Source: Heliocidaris tuberculata
Lineage: Eukaryota > Echinodermata > Echinoidea > Camarodonta > Echinometridae
Assembly: GCA_025618425.1 (NCBI GenBank)
Contig: CM046833.1
Coordinates: 33,303,747-33,367,746, forward strand
Direction of reading: 5' to 3'
Length of the DNA: 64,000 bases
Shown here: in pieces, positions 21,967 through 33,342 of the stretch
Numbering within the stretch: position 1 is the stretch's first letter
Layout: each line of letters begins with the position of its first letter
Made by a program: the position numbers and the translations under genes
The notes under the pieces: model-generated
Database searches by the model: none
What the model saw: the letters and a program-made list of their open reading frames with translations, nothing else
Told to the model about the DNA's origin: nothing

Positions 21967-22397
21967 TTCGTTTATATATCATGTAGCCTACCTTCGTTCT
22001 GCTCAATCAGCAGCTGGTTGAGTTTAGTGAAAGCGGGGTCTGCCACTTCATGCGCAATGATATTGGCAAGAAGACGGATTTCATTTAAAAAGGATTGATT
22101 CTGGAAGAGTCCATGTTTGTGATCATGGACAGTAATATTGACATGATTTTTTTCTTTTTTTTAAATCAAGAATTTTTGGTTCGCCTGATATCTATTATAC
22201 GCCGAGAATGGTTGAGTCGATAGCGGCCGGTTGGGTAGAGGGGAGGAGGCTTACATGATTAGAAGGAAGGTTGAAAGGAATGATGAGCTATGAATAGCCA
22301 GTGCGTACATTTGGGTTTGTGAATGCAGGTGAAAAAGTGTTCTATAAAACTCTGATGTTAATATCAGCCCTTTTGACAATTACATATTTTATACTCA

Positions 22398-22558
22398 GGC
22401 CCGAATTCAAAGAGGAGTTTTAAACCATGGGGTTGTTAACCACCCCCCCCCCCCGCCCCTCCTCTTGGTTTTTTTTGTTTGTTTTTTTAAACGTACATGC
22501 GCATCCGATCCAATTATGTGTTTACTTTAAGTGCGCATGGGAAGTGTGCGCTTATTTA
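22398..22558. mobile_element. GGCCCGAATTC MITE, left part only
   Basis: Matches the complete element at 33343-33552: GGCCCGAATTCAAAGAGGAG, a TTTAAACCATGG-like core, then the shared ATCCGATCCAAT and GCGCATGGG phrases. It stops abruptly at CGCTTATTTA, where the TTGGGTAA element begins. A poly-C run is inserted or expanded at 22442. Confidence 0.75.
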
Positions 22559-23190
22559 CACTCTTAAAATGTTGGGTAAATTTAGTTGGGTAACTGCTGG
22601 TTGGTTAAAAATATTCCCAATTCTGGGCTTTTTATCAACCAACTGGACACTCGAGTGGTGTAACCAATATTGGTCAATAATTTTTACCTAAATATTGGGC
22701 ATATATTTACCCAGGGGCGGATCCAGGAGTTTGTATAAGGGGGAGGGGGGCACGACTGCAGGTTTGTCATTTTGGGGAAACTGCTTGGAGGGAAACCCGT
22801 CTTTTTTTGGTCTCACCAGCTCTCGAAAAGTCGCTCAGTGGGGGGGGGGGGGGGGCGATAAAAAAAATTGTCGCCAGCCCTCCAAAATTCGCTCAGTGGG
22901 GGTGGAGGTTATGGGGTCCAGTTCCCCTCCATAATTCTCTGACAAGCCAAAAAAAAAAGTTTTTCGTTCTAAGGGGGGGGGGGGGGGTACAATAAAAAAG
23001 GGGGCCACAATGCATACTTTTCTTCCAAAAGGGGGGGGGGGGCACGGGCCGGGTTATTTACCAACAGTATTTGGTAAGTATGGATAGGGTAGTTGTTGCC
23101 CTGTATTTGTGTAATTTTGTCACATTCCCTTTGCCAGTTGGGTAAATTTTGTTGGGTAACTGATGGTTGGTTAGAAATTAGCATAGAAAT
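22559..23190. mobile_element. TTGGGTAA element, second copy, with nested hAT
   Basis: About 300 bp align closely with 21068-21370, including GACACTCGAGTGGTGTAACC and GCCAGTTGGGTAAAT. The copy is split by the hAT-like element at 22712-23054. The right end is not clear; related words continue to about 23290. Confidence 0.75.
22712..23054. mobile_element. hAT-like non-autonomous element (copy B)
   Basis: Starts CAGGGGCGGATCCAGGA and shares the GGGGTCCAGTTCCCCTCC interior with copies A and C. A perfect 8-bp duplication, TATTTACC, flanks it (22704-22711 and 23055-23062). The uninterrupted target can be read in the paralogous repeat near 21204-21212. The right end stops at CACGGGCCGGGT, about 25 bp before the TCCGCCACTG end seen in copy A. 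Even so, the target duplication is intact. Confidence 0.85.
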
Positions 23191-23560
23191 TTTCCAACAG
23201 CTATTTGGTAAATCTGGGTTGGGAAATTCTTACCCTGATGTTGTGTAATTTTGTCATATTTCCTTAGCGTTGCTGGGTAAGTTTTGTTGAGCAACTAATG
23301 CTTGTTTAGAAATTCGCTGAACAGTGTGTGTGGGCGCACGTGTGTGTGCGTATTATATTAAATGACCCGCTGCTGTCTTATCAAAACAGCTTGAGGTCAG
23401 AAAATGTTAATATTTTCCTGTTACCCAACAAGCATGATTTGCATGCTATAATATTGAAATGAGTTCAGTGTGAATTTCATTTTTGTCCATCAGTGTAACA
23501 CATGGGTACCCTTGATCTGAGCCATGCTCAGCTATATTTGAGAAGTCGCATGTACTATCT
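23191..23560. other. No gene recognised; degenerate TTGGGTAA words
   Basis: Holds decayed TTGGG-family words up to about 23290, then a short GTGTGTG run (about 23323-23350) and unique-looking DNA. Confidence 0.45.
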
Positions 23561-23569
23561 GTGTTGATG

Positions 23570-24098
23570 CAGTTATATGGTAACCGCTGTTTGAAGCAAA
23601 CAAGGAACAATATCGGTACCAAAGTACAATCAACTCATGTCTGCGATGGAAGAGGGACTTCGAAAACATATTCCAGTTTCTGGTTCGGTTTTGTTTTTAA
23701 CATTAAAATGTTGGATTTTACGTTGTCGGTGTGTGACCTTCAAATTCATGGTAGGTCAGGTATAATCAATGGATAATTCTAAAAAGAGGGTGTTGACTCA
23801 TAATCATGAATTTCCTGTTGTTAAAGTTAAACGACCTTAAACAGGCAGGAGAAGATACGAAGATATACTTATATAGACTTAGTTATGGTAACTGCTGTTT
23901 GGAATAACAAAGAAAGAGAATGTTTAAAAAGTACACGCAAGATATGCCTGTCTGGAAATGGTACTTCGAAAAAGAAATGTCACTGTCTGCTTCATTTCCT
24001 TTCAGCATTGAAGTGTTGGATATTACATTGTTGGTGTGTGACCTCGAAATTCACGGTAGGTCAGGTACAATCAAAGGATGTTTCTAAAAGGACAATGT
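23570..24098 (+). repeat. Diverged tandem duplication, two ~210-bp copies
   Basis: TATGGTAACCGCTGTTTG at 23577 recurs as TATGGTAACTGCTGTTTG at 23885. The copies share TGTTGGAT, TCGGTGTGTGACCT and GGTAGGTCAGGTA in the same order, spaced about 310 bp apart. There is no coding potential. Confidence 0.7.
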
Positions 24099-24375
24099 AG
24101 TGGAGCGACATAGCTGATCAAATGTGCAATTGTGATAAATGCACAAAATTTGGCACAAATGTAGATATATGTATTACCGTATGATAAAATTTAGTTTGCT
24201 CCACTCACTTCGTGAGAGGGCCATTTTGAAATGTTAATGAGAGAATCACTGAACAGGCCGGTTCAATGAGCACCGCCCAGACTGACTTGCATCTATAATT
24301 ACCACCTCCTATGCGATAAGGAGCGAAAACATCCCTCAATAGTCCATTTCACACTCCTATGTAGTCAATAACGAA

Positions 24376-24986
24376 CCTAGAAAAGTTCCGTACACTGAAG
24401 TTTTTTTTTTGTTGTTGTTTATTTGTGATCTTATGTGGTCCTAGAACAATTTCAGCTTTGTTGCCCAAAAGGCAACCTTGAGCAATTTTCATAATTTGCA
24501 TAAATCAAAAATGGCGCCTGTAGCCATTTTGAAACCCAACTTTTGAACCACATGTCACATACTAGTGTATGATGCATGTATACAGGGGTTTCGAGGGACG
24601 TAGAATTCATTTTTAACCCAATTTTTGCCATTTAAGGTCATGATAAGTTCATTAAGGTTAAATAAAGGTCAAATTTGTTATATGTGTACATGACTGTGCA
24701 TACGTTAACGATTTTAAACTGTTATAGATATGAGATATCTAATGTTTAAATGAAGGGGCTTTGGGTGTGTAGAAATAATCTCTGAGATCATTTATTTATT
24801 AATCAGAAGGGGTCATTTCAAGGTCAAAGTTGAACTTGATATTATGCATAGTAGGCCTACTTTGTTTAGATATGATTTGCTTTTGAAGGGTATGTCGTGC
24901 CGAATGCCTTGATGATGTTATGTTTTCAGTTTAAGTCGAGTTCGCAAACTGAAGGTCAGGTCAAAGTTCAATCTTAACCCTGGGTA
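24376..24986 (+). repeat. Left arm of a large inverted repeat
   Basis: About 610 bp matching, in reverse complement, 27479-28063. Shared landmarks in order: CCTAGAAAAGTT(C/G)CG, GATCTTATGTGGTCC, a Phe/Ala-rich-looking AGCAATTTTCATAATTTG, ACATGTCACATACTAGTGTA and CTTAACCCTGGGT. By eye the arms are perhaps 85% identical, so they are old or were never identical. Confidence 0.85.
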
Positions 24987-25085
24987 ATTGTCAAGGTTTG
25001 GAGGATAATATTTGTATGCAGAATTATGTCCGACCAAATTGTGGATAACAATGCAGAATCAATCTATGATGATACCATTCATTAA

Positions 25086-25477
25086 AGTGATTTGGTAACT
25101 TTGTAGAGGCTTGATAAAATCTGAACTGCCTGGCCTTACATGCTATCAGTGTATGTAATATGGTGTAAAAATGAAGCCCAGGGGAAAAAAGCACTTCAAA
25201 ATCATCATATGCTTCACAAAAGTAAACATATGCAAGTGACCGGAAATGCCAGACTCATTTTCCCCCATAGACTCAGTGTTAGACTAAAGCGTATGGCCAT
25301 ACGCTTTCGTAGATGGGAGTATTCAGTCACAGAACTGATATCTTAATAATAGCATTATATATCTGAAAACCTCTCTATGCCTGGCATTTATTTATCCTTC
25401 TGAACATCATTACACAAGACAGATATCAAAATTCAACAATTTATCAAATCAAGCCTCCACAAAGTTACCGAATCCCT
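25086..25477. mobile_element. TTAA-flanked MITE
   Basis: The ends AGTGATTTGGTAACTTTGTA and ACAAAGTTACCGAATCCCT are imperfect inverted repeats that continue through GAGGCTTGAT/ATCAAGCCTC. TTAA flanks both sides (25082-25085 and 25478-25481). It lies between the arms of the large inverted repeat. No coding capacity. Confidence 0.8.
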
Positions 25478-25481
25478 TTAA

Positions 25482-25940
25482 AAATTCCAGTTGATATTAG
25501 TCACAAAGGGATCAGTCCAAGGTCAAAGTTGAACTTTACAGTGGATACTGAATTAGTGTAATATGCCTATGAAGGTTTCGGGTCCGAATCTCGTGGTGGT
25601 TTACTTAGCTTTATAACTCATCTTCAATCAAACTCTGATGCATCTTGATCACTGGGTGAGAGGTCAAGTATGTTTTGTATATGGCACAAATAAATGGAAA
25701 AGATTAGTCTTCGACAAAATTACTTCGCATTACTACAGGCCAAAAACAAAAAAGTGAATTCCAATTTGCCGCTCTTTGGTCGACCAATGGAACTAACAGG
25801 GGACTACCACGGTCAGTTTTTGTCACACGTATATTTAAAATAATATACTCGAAACAATGTTGTAGTCCAGGGTTTTAGTCCACAATTATTCGCATTGATG
25901 TATGTGGTGATGATGATCTGGTATAAGTGATGGATGTCAC
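25482..25940. other. No gene recognised
   Basis: AT-rich DNA with a phrase, AAGGTCAAAGTTGAACTT, also found in the left inverted-repeat arm (near 24820). It may be a further scrap of that sequence. Confidence 0.4.
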
Positions 25941-26068
25941 CAGTGGCGGATTTAGGGGGGGGGGGGAAGGCAATCCCGACCTGTGCCACCCCCCACCCCC
26001 CTTTGAGGGAAAATAATGCATTGTGCCCCTCCTATTTGCGATTGTGGGCCCCCTTTTCGACCAGAAAA

Positions 26069-26114
<46 letters not shown>

Positions 26115-26340
26115 TGTCAGAGAATTATGGAGGGGAACTGGACCCCATAACCCCCCCCCCCCCCACTGAGCGACTTTTGGAGGGCTGGCGAAATTTTTTT
26201 TTTTGGTCCCCCCCCGGCGACTTTTGGAGGGCTGGCGAGACCAAAAAAATGTGGGTCTCCCTCCAAGCAGTTTCCCAAAGTTGACAATCCTGCATTTGTG
26301 TGCCCCCCCCCCCTTATACGAAATCCTGGATCCGCCCCTG
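25941..26340. mobile_element. hAT-like non-autonomous element (copy C)
   Basis: A 400-bp element with ends CAGTGGCGGATTTAG and CTGGATCCGCCCCTG, in the opposite orientation to copies A and B. A perfect 8-bp duplication, GATGTCAC, flanks it (25933-25940 and 26341-26348). A T run of about 40 bp and several C runs lie inside. The CAG..CTG ends and 8-bp duplication are hAT features. Confidence 0.9.
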
Positions 26341-26348
26341 GATGTCAC

Positions 26349-27478
26349 CATTTATACCATATCACCATTTACACCCTCAGCTGTACCCCAAATTTTCAAT
26401 TGTAGGGATAATCTGCTAACATGGAATGTAAAGTATGGATTATGTTTAGTTGAAAACCCAGAAGCATGCGTGGAGATGGGATGTAGCACAGGTTTGGTGG
26501 TATTCTTCATGTTTAATACATGAGACTTTCCCCAAGCACCGTTTGTAATAGAATCTTGCTTCATCTGGTTTGTCTGAAGAAATCCAGAAGGGTTTACTGG
26601 ATTCAAGTCTCAGTTTAGGGAGGATAATTTTCTAGGTAAGGATTCATTAGTTCGTGGGTGGCTGTTCCGTTCTACAGTATTCATAATACCAGGAGTTATA
26701 TTTGACGGAAAAGAAACACCTACTTTAGTAATGACGAACCATCAAACTCGGGCAGCATGGTGGATATATTGAGACGGTGTTCCGACTTATCTGGTATGGT
26801 TAGAAGGCAAGGGTCCCTTAACCACTGTTCTCCACATAAAATTTACATGGAGATCGGTGCTCTCAACACAAAGGTTTGCAATCAATTGCAGATTTTAAAC
26901 AACCGTTTTGATTGGTCTGTAGCATGGTAGGGGTCATCATTTTGAACGAGATGTTCCTGAGACAGTGATCTAGATTGGCTATATTGACACTTCGCGGTTG
27001 ATTGCAAACTTTGTGTTTAAGGGGCCCAGGTCATCAAATTTGCAAGGTCATTTATATCATTTTAAATTATAGGCCATACCTTCCCAACACCACACCCCGT
27101 GATGAACACATGGACCTTCCTGCATAGTAACTGCATATTCCTAATCTACATGCTATAGATCTGCAAAGTATATCTGAAACTGAAAGTTTGCACTATAATT
27201 GCCACAATCTAGATCAGATTACCTCACACATAGTAAACATACTGACGCTATCTGTTAACTTGATGTACAAGAAAAAATATGTAACAGCTTCAGAATCTCA
27301 GTAACGATTGGTCTCGGTTCCAACGAAGATCATTACCGGTAATACAAGCCAAATGCCAAAACGTAAAGAAACCAAACTGAGATGATTTGAAGCGGCACAA
27401 TTCTGAATACATATAGTATTCTCTGAGTCCTGACAATGAAGTAAAAATGACAGATACATGTATTTGAATTCGACATTT
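26349..27478. other. No gene recognised
   Basis: Spacer of the large inverted repeat. Open frames of 80-106 codons at 26203-26606 mostly overlap the hAT end and show no domains. Confidence 0.45.
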
Positions 27479-28063
27479 GTAACCCAGGGTTAAGATTGAC
27501 GTTTGACTTGAGCTTCAGTTCGTAATCTCGACTTAAATCGAAAATATAACATCATCAAGGCATTCAGCACCACATACCCGTCAAAGAAAAATCATATCTA
27601 ACATGTGTCTAAACAAAGTAATATTATATCAAGTTTAACTTTGACGTTGAATTGACCCTTTCTGACAATGAACTTATCTCTGATCTCAGAGATAAGTTCT
27701 ACACACCCAAAACCCCTTCATTTAAATATTAGACATCTATAACAGTTTAAAAATCTAACGAATGCACAGTCATGTACACATGTAACAAATTTGACCTTTA
27801 TTTGACCTTTATGACCTAAACATGACCTTAAATTGCAAAATTGCGTTAAAATTTAATCATACACTAGTATGTGACATGTGGTTCAAAAGTAGGGTTTCAA
27901 TATGGCTACCAGGCACCATTTTGGATTTATACAAATTATGAAAATTGCTCAAGGTTGCCCTTTGGACAACAAAGCTGAAATTGTTCTGGGACCACATAAG
28001 ATCACAAATAAATAACCAAAAAAAAAAAAAAAAAAAAACTTCAGTGTACGCAACTTTTCTAGG
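27479..28063 (-). repeat. Right arm of the large inverted repeat
   Basis: Reverse complement of 24376-24986 with many small differences. The pair could fold into a long imperfect hairpin if transcribed. Confidence 0.85.
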
Positions 28064-28379
28064 TCATGAAATGTCAAGCCGACTATCGACATATGGTTCA
28101 ACCAGTGAATGCCACGGTGGCCTTGAGACGGCAAAACAACGTGTGTCGATTTTTTAAAAATAAAAATTGACTTTTTGTCGAATCTGGCTTTGTACTTGTA
28201 CAATCTAACTACCAATGAAATCTGGAAACCCCAATGTCCCCCATCACTGATATATAGCAGCCCCTCCCCCAGCAAAAACGTTTCAATTTTGCTGGCAAAA
28301 CGACGTAAGCGGCGATACGTTCTTTTGCCGTCCTCACTTCTCCAATTTACAGTGTAAGTCGTCAAATCAATGTGTGCGT

Positions 28380-28413
<34 letters not shown>

Positions 28414-29270
28414 GCGTGTTATGTCTATTGAGGTGGAATGATGTCACCATAGCGTTGCACGCAATAAACCGATACTGTGCGGAGTGAATGAGGGGTGACA
28501 TATTTCATGACAACCCCTATAATTTTAATGATAGACGAAATTTAAGTAGTGTTAAATGGAAGTTTCCCGATATTATGCCATGATTGCATCTCGTGTGAGC
28601 TCTTGTCTGCGAGGAAATTGGCCGTGGCATTACTGCACTCATGACGTTAGAGCTCCGGCGACGAATCTAAGGCCGAGTTGCTGGAACTTGGAAGTGCGTT
28701 GAATCGCAGCAAAACTAACTTATCCGAACTTTGTGAAGAGTCATTTCATAATTAGCTTGTTTTTGTTTTTTTTAAAGTATAAATAGCTAACATTAAATAG
28801 CCGCAAATTGTAGTATTATTCTTATGGTTAAGAACTGCACTGCCACTTTTTACATGTTCAGCAGTCAAGCCCCCCCCCCCCCCCCCCGTAGTGAATTTTG
28901 GCGTTGTTTTTTGCATTAATTATTGATTCATGTGAATGTTATTTTATCTCTATTGTTATTTATTCTTTCCTCTTTAAGATGGTACATCTACTAACCTGCA
29001 GACACACTACCATGACTACCTAAAAGACTATAAAAGGGTGGCCTGTTTGTGTCATCTGTCCGGTATTCAAAGATGTTTGCTGATCCATGTACAGTTTTTT
29101 TGGAAAGGTGCTGTTGGAAGGGTAAGTACTTTCCTCTATCAAATTTTCTTTCTTCGTGCACTACTGCATGTATTAATGATAAATGGTAAGCACATTTCCA
29201 AAATTAAGGCTAGAGATTTTGGGCCCAATTCAATTTTCGCTTTCTATTTGAACACAAATGATGAAGGAGC
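28064..29270. other. No gene recognised; GT/GC microsatellite
   Basis: Contains an alternating purine-pyrimidine run (GTGTGCGTGCGCGCGCG then GTGTGTG, about 28370-28408), a candidate Z-DNA former. A poly-C run lies near 28869-28887. No coding feature was recognised. Confidence 0.5.
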
Positions 29271-29540
29271 GGCGCGTCCGGGGGGGGGGGGGGGGCAGGG
29301 GGAGCACAGTGCCCCCCCCCCACACACACACTTTTCGAAGTACCCCAAAAGTACCCTTTTTATTTCTGAAAAAATGTCCCCTTTTCTCTCTGATAATTGC
29401 CCTCTTTACTATTATAAATGCCCCTTTTCCTTTCTAATAAGTGCCCTTTCCACTTCTGATAAGTGCCCTTTTTCTCCTTCTGATAATTGCCCCTTTTCAC
29501 ATCTAATAACTGGCTCCTTACCTCTAATAAATAGCTCGAA
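29271..29540 (-). repeat. ~24-bp minisatellite with TGCCCCTTTT core
   Basis: After a poly-G/poly-C stretch, units such as TGATAATTGCCC(C/T), a T/C run and TTCTGATAAGTGCCC repeat about eight times up to 29530. The same word in the opposite orientation (GGGGCAATT or GGGGCACTTATCAGA) fills 43900-44500, so both belong to one repeat family. Confidence 0.75.
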
Positions 29541-30355
29541 AAATTATTAAACCACTCAACTATAACACCTCATACACCTCTCTGATATTTATTGATATCT
29601 ACTCTACAAGTCTGTTTTTCTGTGAAAAAACAACTACTTACAAGTTATTCTGAAGGGCTTATTATGTATAGTAAAAATCCGAATAATATTATTGTATGGT
29701 TTTGGAATAATCGAATTTTGTCCTGCATTCTCAGATTACAACGTATCGGTACTGGTTGGACTTCAGGCAGGAAAATTAGCATAATTCGCATATTTAAATG
29801 ATATAGGGGTTTTGTAATGACTCATTTTGATATCTTATTTTCTTGATAAAGTTGTCATTGTCAAGTATCAGTGAATCAGTGGTTACATTTGATAATTCAA
29901 TAGGGATTAAGTTGTTTTAATGAAAGTGTTAGTTTACTAAATATTTCGTCAGTGATTTGTCATATGGATTGATATAGTGTAGTACATCCCTATGTGATAG
30001 GATTGTGTGCTTCAGATTAGTCATCTCACTGTAACTGCCCCCATCATGACCCGATGGATCTCACCAAGGTGACATTTACTCTGCAGCCTATATGGTCTAT
30101 TCATGCCGATAGATTGCCATCGACGGATGAGTGATTGCTGGTAGGCCTGGTTGTGTGCAGTAACTGACGGTTGGTGATTGTCGAGTGCTGGTAACTCCAG
30201 CCATCAGCAGTGGTCATACATTTTGACCAGACGGACGGGGAGCTCGGCCAGGCACGGGGCATCCTGACCAGAGAGCCGTGTCAGCCGGCGTGGCTAACCG
30301 TACCCACCACAGTACTCTTGAGACCGAGTTTGATGATTTCACTTGGAAAGGAGAG
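29541..30355. other. No gene recognised
   Basis: AT-rich then mixed sequence. The 30200-30310 stretch is more GC-rich but has no frame or repeat that I can assign. Confidence 0.45.
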
Positions 30356-30546
30356 AATTATCTCCACTCTGTCAACATGAGTGATAAAATGTTCACTCTT
30401 TAAAAGGATTGGTGTTTCACTCTTTCCTGAGTGAAATAGTGACCACTCTTTTTTCACTCGAAAAGGGGTCCCTCATTTAACTCCTTTTGAGAGTGGAATG
30501 TCACTATCTTTTGATTGCTTTTTCACTCTTTGACATTTAGAGAGTA
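30356..30546. repeat. CACTCTTT-rich fold-back repeat
   Basis: Contains six or more CACTCTTT/CACTCT words and their inverses (GAGTGAAA, GAGAGTGG). The words alternate in orientation as in the TTGGG elements. Probably a short non-autonomous transposon or a piece of one; the ends are not fixed. Confidence 0.5.
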
Positions 30547-31489
30547 CGTGTACGGACAGCCAAACAGATCTAGAGACGAGAGACTGTAGATTATTTTATT
30601 TGGCCATAATATCTGTCTTTTTTTTTTTCTTTCTTTCTTTCTTTCTTTCTTTTTTACCTCAGCCAATGGGGATGGTTGTATACGTGAATCCCCCTCCCTC
30701 AAAAATAAGAGGTATATATCGCCCCATGCCCATCCGCCGCGTAATCTACGCCTATGTCAGCTGCATTAATGGGAATGGAAAATTATGTACCTGTATCACA
30801 AGTCATGTGTAGGACTATGTAGAGCCGCCAGCCGGCTGCAGCCTAAGCATGCTATAAACTATGGTGTGATGGTGTTGGTTCAGGCTCATGTGTCCACAGA
30901 CTGTGAAATGTTCTTTCAAGTAGAGTACCCAAAACACCAAATGTGCATCCAACATAAATGAGTGACTGACCAGTAATTTATATCAGTGATTATTCCGTGC
31001 AATTTCCCACTGGCGAGATAAGGGGAGCTCTGAAAACACGCAGCTTTATAGGCCTACGGGGTAGAGCAAGTGTGGCTGAAAACGCACCAAAGTCGTTGAA
31101 AACACAACATGTGTGTTATGCCATGTGAATGTTCCGGCATGTTGTTGGACTGAGGTCCGGTCAAAGGAGTCAAATGACCTTATCTGTATGTCTGCAAGCA
31201 CTGTCTGTGCTTTGAAAAATTTGACAATAATTATATTTTTTCCAAACAATCCTAAACGTCAGGGCATAGCAGGGGGCACCACTCGACATTAAAAATGTTA
31301 TGGTGGAGGCAGGGGTGCAAACTGAGAGCATGTTGAACGGGGGAAGGGGCAGTTGTTTAATGAATAAGAAAGATTTTTAATCAGTTAAAAAGCCTCCAAG
31401 CATAAATTATCTTATTCATGGTCCTAAAATAATGATATGATATGATTTCGACTGAATGAAGAAATTCATTTAAAATCGAGTAACTGTCC
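30547..31489. other. No gene recognised
   Basis: Begins with a CTTT microsatellite (about 30620-30652); otherwise nothing recognised. Confidence 0.45.
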
Positions 31490-31497
31490 TCTGTCGT

Positions 31498-32741
31498 CAG
31501 GGTTGGCATATTTCCCGCTTCGGAGGCTTATTTCTCGGACGCCGGGAAATAAGCGGTATCTACCGGTATTTACCGCTTTTTACTGGTATTTACCGCTTTT
31601 TACCGGGAAATACCGGGAAATATATTTTTCCACTCACTTGTTCATAGGGATTGACCAATTTTTAACATAATAACAATGGTTGTGAGTAGGCGTGCGTGTG
31701 TGTGTGTGTGTGTGTTTGTTCGTGTGTTTGTCTATGTCTGTTATTTTGGCTATAAAAAGAGATTTTTTTTTTCTGTAAACATTTTATCAAAAGTTCAAAA
31801 CCAGCAATCACTAGTACACATGTATACAAAGTCATTGATACACTATTGTTACAAAAACCAATTACATACAGTAGAATATAAGATGGGTTGTATGAAATAA
31901 GGTTTCTGATTGGTAAGATGTGGGTCTTGCCAGTGCGTAATTCGTTATATGTCATGACTGTGCAATATAACGTGTTATATTTCCCGCTCTGGTGTGTTCT
32001 ATTTGTGTGTGGGTGTTTTTGTGTGTGTATATTTTGTGTACAAACTCCCATAGGCAGAGATCAATAACGATACAAATTAATCGATAATACGGAGTTCGTT
32101 GCACTTTATCAATGAATGCTGAAATGTAGAGTTTCGTGAGTTCCGATCCCACAAGCAGTTTCCCATTTTCTATAATGCATAGTACATGATCATTTTCGTC
32201 AAATTATACCTTAAAATGTGCATCCATAGATAAAGAATTTCTCTCGTGCACTATATATACATGTTCACCTCGGCCTACGGCCTCCGTGACAAATCATGCA
32301 CTTGAGAAATTCTAAAGCTATTGATTCACATATTACGATATATTCAACTCAAGAGCATGTACTGCATGTATAATATAATTCATATTCTGAGCTTTATTCA
32401 CAATTGAAAACAAAAATCATATTGTAATGAGATACACGTAAAAAGTTTAACCCCCGGAGAAATGAATTTGAGTTTGTGTATGTGTGTTGTACATGTATGT
32501 GTGTGTGGGTGTGTACATGTATGCAGTGTGGATTTAATAAATTTGTGTGTTTCTGCTATGAGTGTTGTGCTGCTAATTATTTCAGAACAATATTTTCAGT
32601 TGTTGAGGCTAAAAACAAGTAAAATTATTAATAAATAAAGAATTAAAATCATATTTCCCGTTGTTTACATATTTACCGGACGGTATTTACCGGTATTTAC
32701 CGCCAGTAATTACCGCCACCGGTATTTACCGCCCAACCCTG
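31498..32741. mobile_element. hAT-like element with TACCGG subterminal repeats
   Basis: A 1244-bp element with ends CAGGGTTGGCATATTTCCC and GGTATTTACCGCCCAACCCTG. A perfect 8-bp duplication, TCTGTCGT, flanks it (31490-31497 and 32742-32749). Inside each end lie 4-6 copies of a TACCGGTATTTACCGC-type word. Such subterminal repeats are often binding sites for the hAT transposase. The interior is AT-rich with GT microsatellites (near 31693 and 32480) and encodes no transposase. Non-autonomous. Confidence 0.9.
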
Positions 32742-32752
32742 TCTGTCGTAGT

Positions 32753-33030
32753 GTCGTAGTCGAGTGGTTTAAACACTTGACTGGAGATGGGAAGGTCGTG
32801 GGTTCGAACCCCGGCGCGGCACTACTGTCCTTTGGCAAGACATTAATCTACATTTGCCACTCTCCACCCAGGTGTTAAATGGCTACCGGCAGGAATGAAT
32901 TCCTTGAATGCTGTGAGCGCCGAAATCGGTAGCCTAGCTAGAGCCGGGGTAGTATTGGAGCGCCTTGAGCACCATTCATGGTGGATATGAGCGCTATATA
33001 AAATATCCATTATTATTATTATTATAATAT
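32753..33030 (+). repeat. tRNA-derived SINE
   Basis: The head GTCGTAGTCGAGTGG resembles a Pol III A box and GGGTTCGAACCCC is a perfect B box. Then come CTTTGGCAAGACATTAATC, CTCTCCACCCAGGTGTT and a tail of GCGCTATATAAAA plus TTATTATT. The tail resembles that of L2/CR1 LINEs, which probably supply the reverse transcriptase. It starts within a few bases of the hAT duplication. Confidence 0.85.
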
Positions 33031-33342
33031 TTCAGAAACGTAAATGATCTTCATGTGCTTCTCGGAATTACCCTTTGGTTGAAGTTGGCTTGTATTTGTG
33101 TATTTTTAATGGGTTTTGTGTTGTGATATGTCAGTGTATTTCTAATGTTTCAGTCTGTGAGTCGGCGAAAAGTTGCGTTTAATCCAGTTTCAGGCGCGTA
33201 GCCAGGGTGGGGGGGGGGAGAGAGGGGGGGGGAATAATTATGATTACAATATCTCCATTTATATGTACATGAGGTGGTTATGTGAAGCGATTTCCAGCAA
33301 CAACGAAAGAAGAAGGAAAGAGCTCCTTGCCGACAACATTAT
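33031..33342. other. No gene recognised; G-rich transposon scrap
   Basis: GCGTAGCCAGGGTGGGGGGG at 33195 is the head phrase of a poly-G repeat also seen at 43203; the rest of that element is not recognisable here. Confidence 0.45.

Larger units (their letters stand above)
20560..22110 (-). pseudogene. LINE ORF1 remnant, split by two insertions
   Basis: Read on the minus strand, 22100-21985 gives a segment with NEIRLLANIIAHEVADPAF. Then 21060-20560 gives a coiled-coil and RNA-binding part with LRIFGIKEKPKENTDQ and, beyond an insertion, IVCEIAQEHLG and DRSHRVGKHGGE. This is the usual ORF1 nucleic-acid-binding protein of CR1/L2/jockey-type LINEs, upstream of the endonuclease remnant at 20220. 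The frame is interrupted by the TTGGG element (21068-21966) and by a 141-bp MITE (20782-20922). Removing the MITE and one CTG restores the frame between D-Q and I-V. Confidence 0.75.

Noticed and set aside
25875..26351. 158-codon minus-strand and 116-codon plus-strand frames
   Set aside because: They run through poly-A/T, poly-G and poly-C tracts of a hAT-like MITE and have no domain.
29038..29550. 170-codon frame with Ser/Phe-rich repeats
   Set aside because: The second half is the TGCCCCTTTT minisatellite and the first half lacks any family resemblance.
32753..32830. Possible tRNA gene with a GGGTTCGAACCCC B box
   Set aside because: The same head is followed by a constant body and TTATT tail in other copies, so it is a SINE; no full cloverleaf was found.
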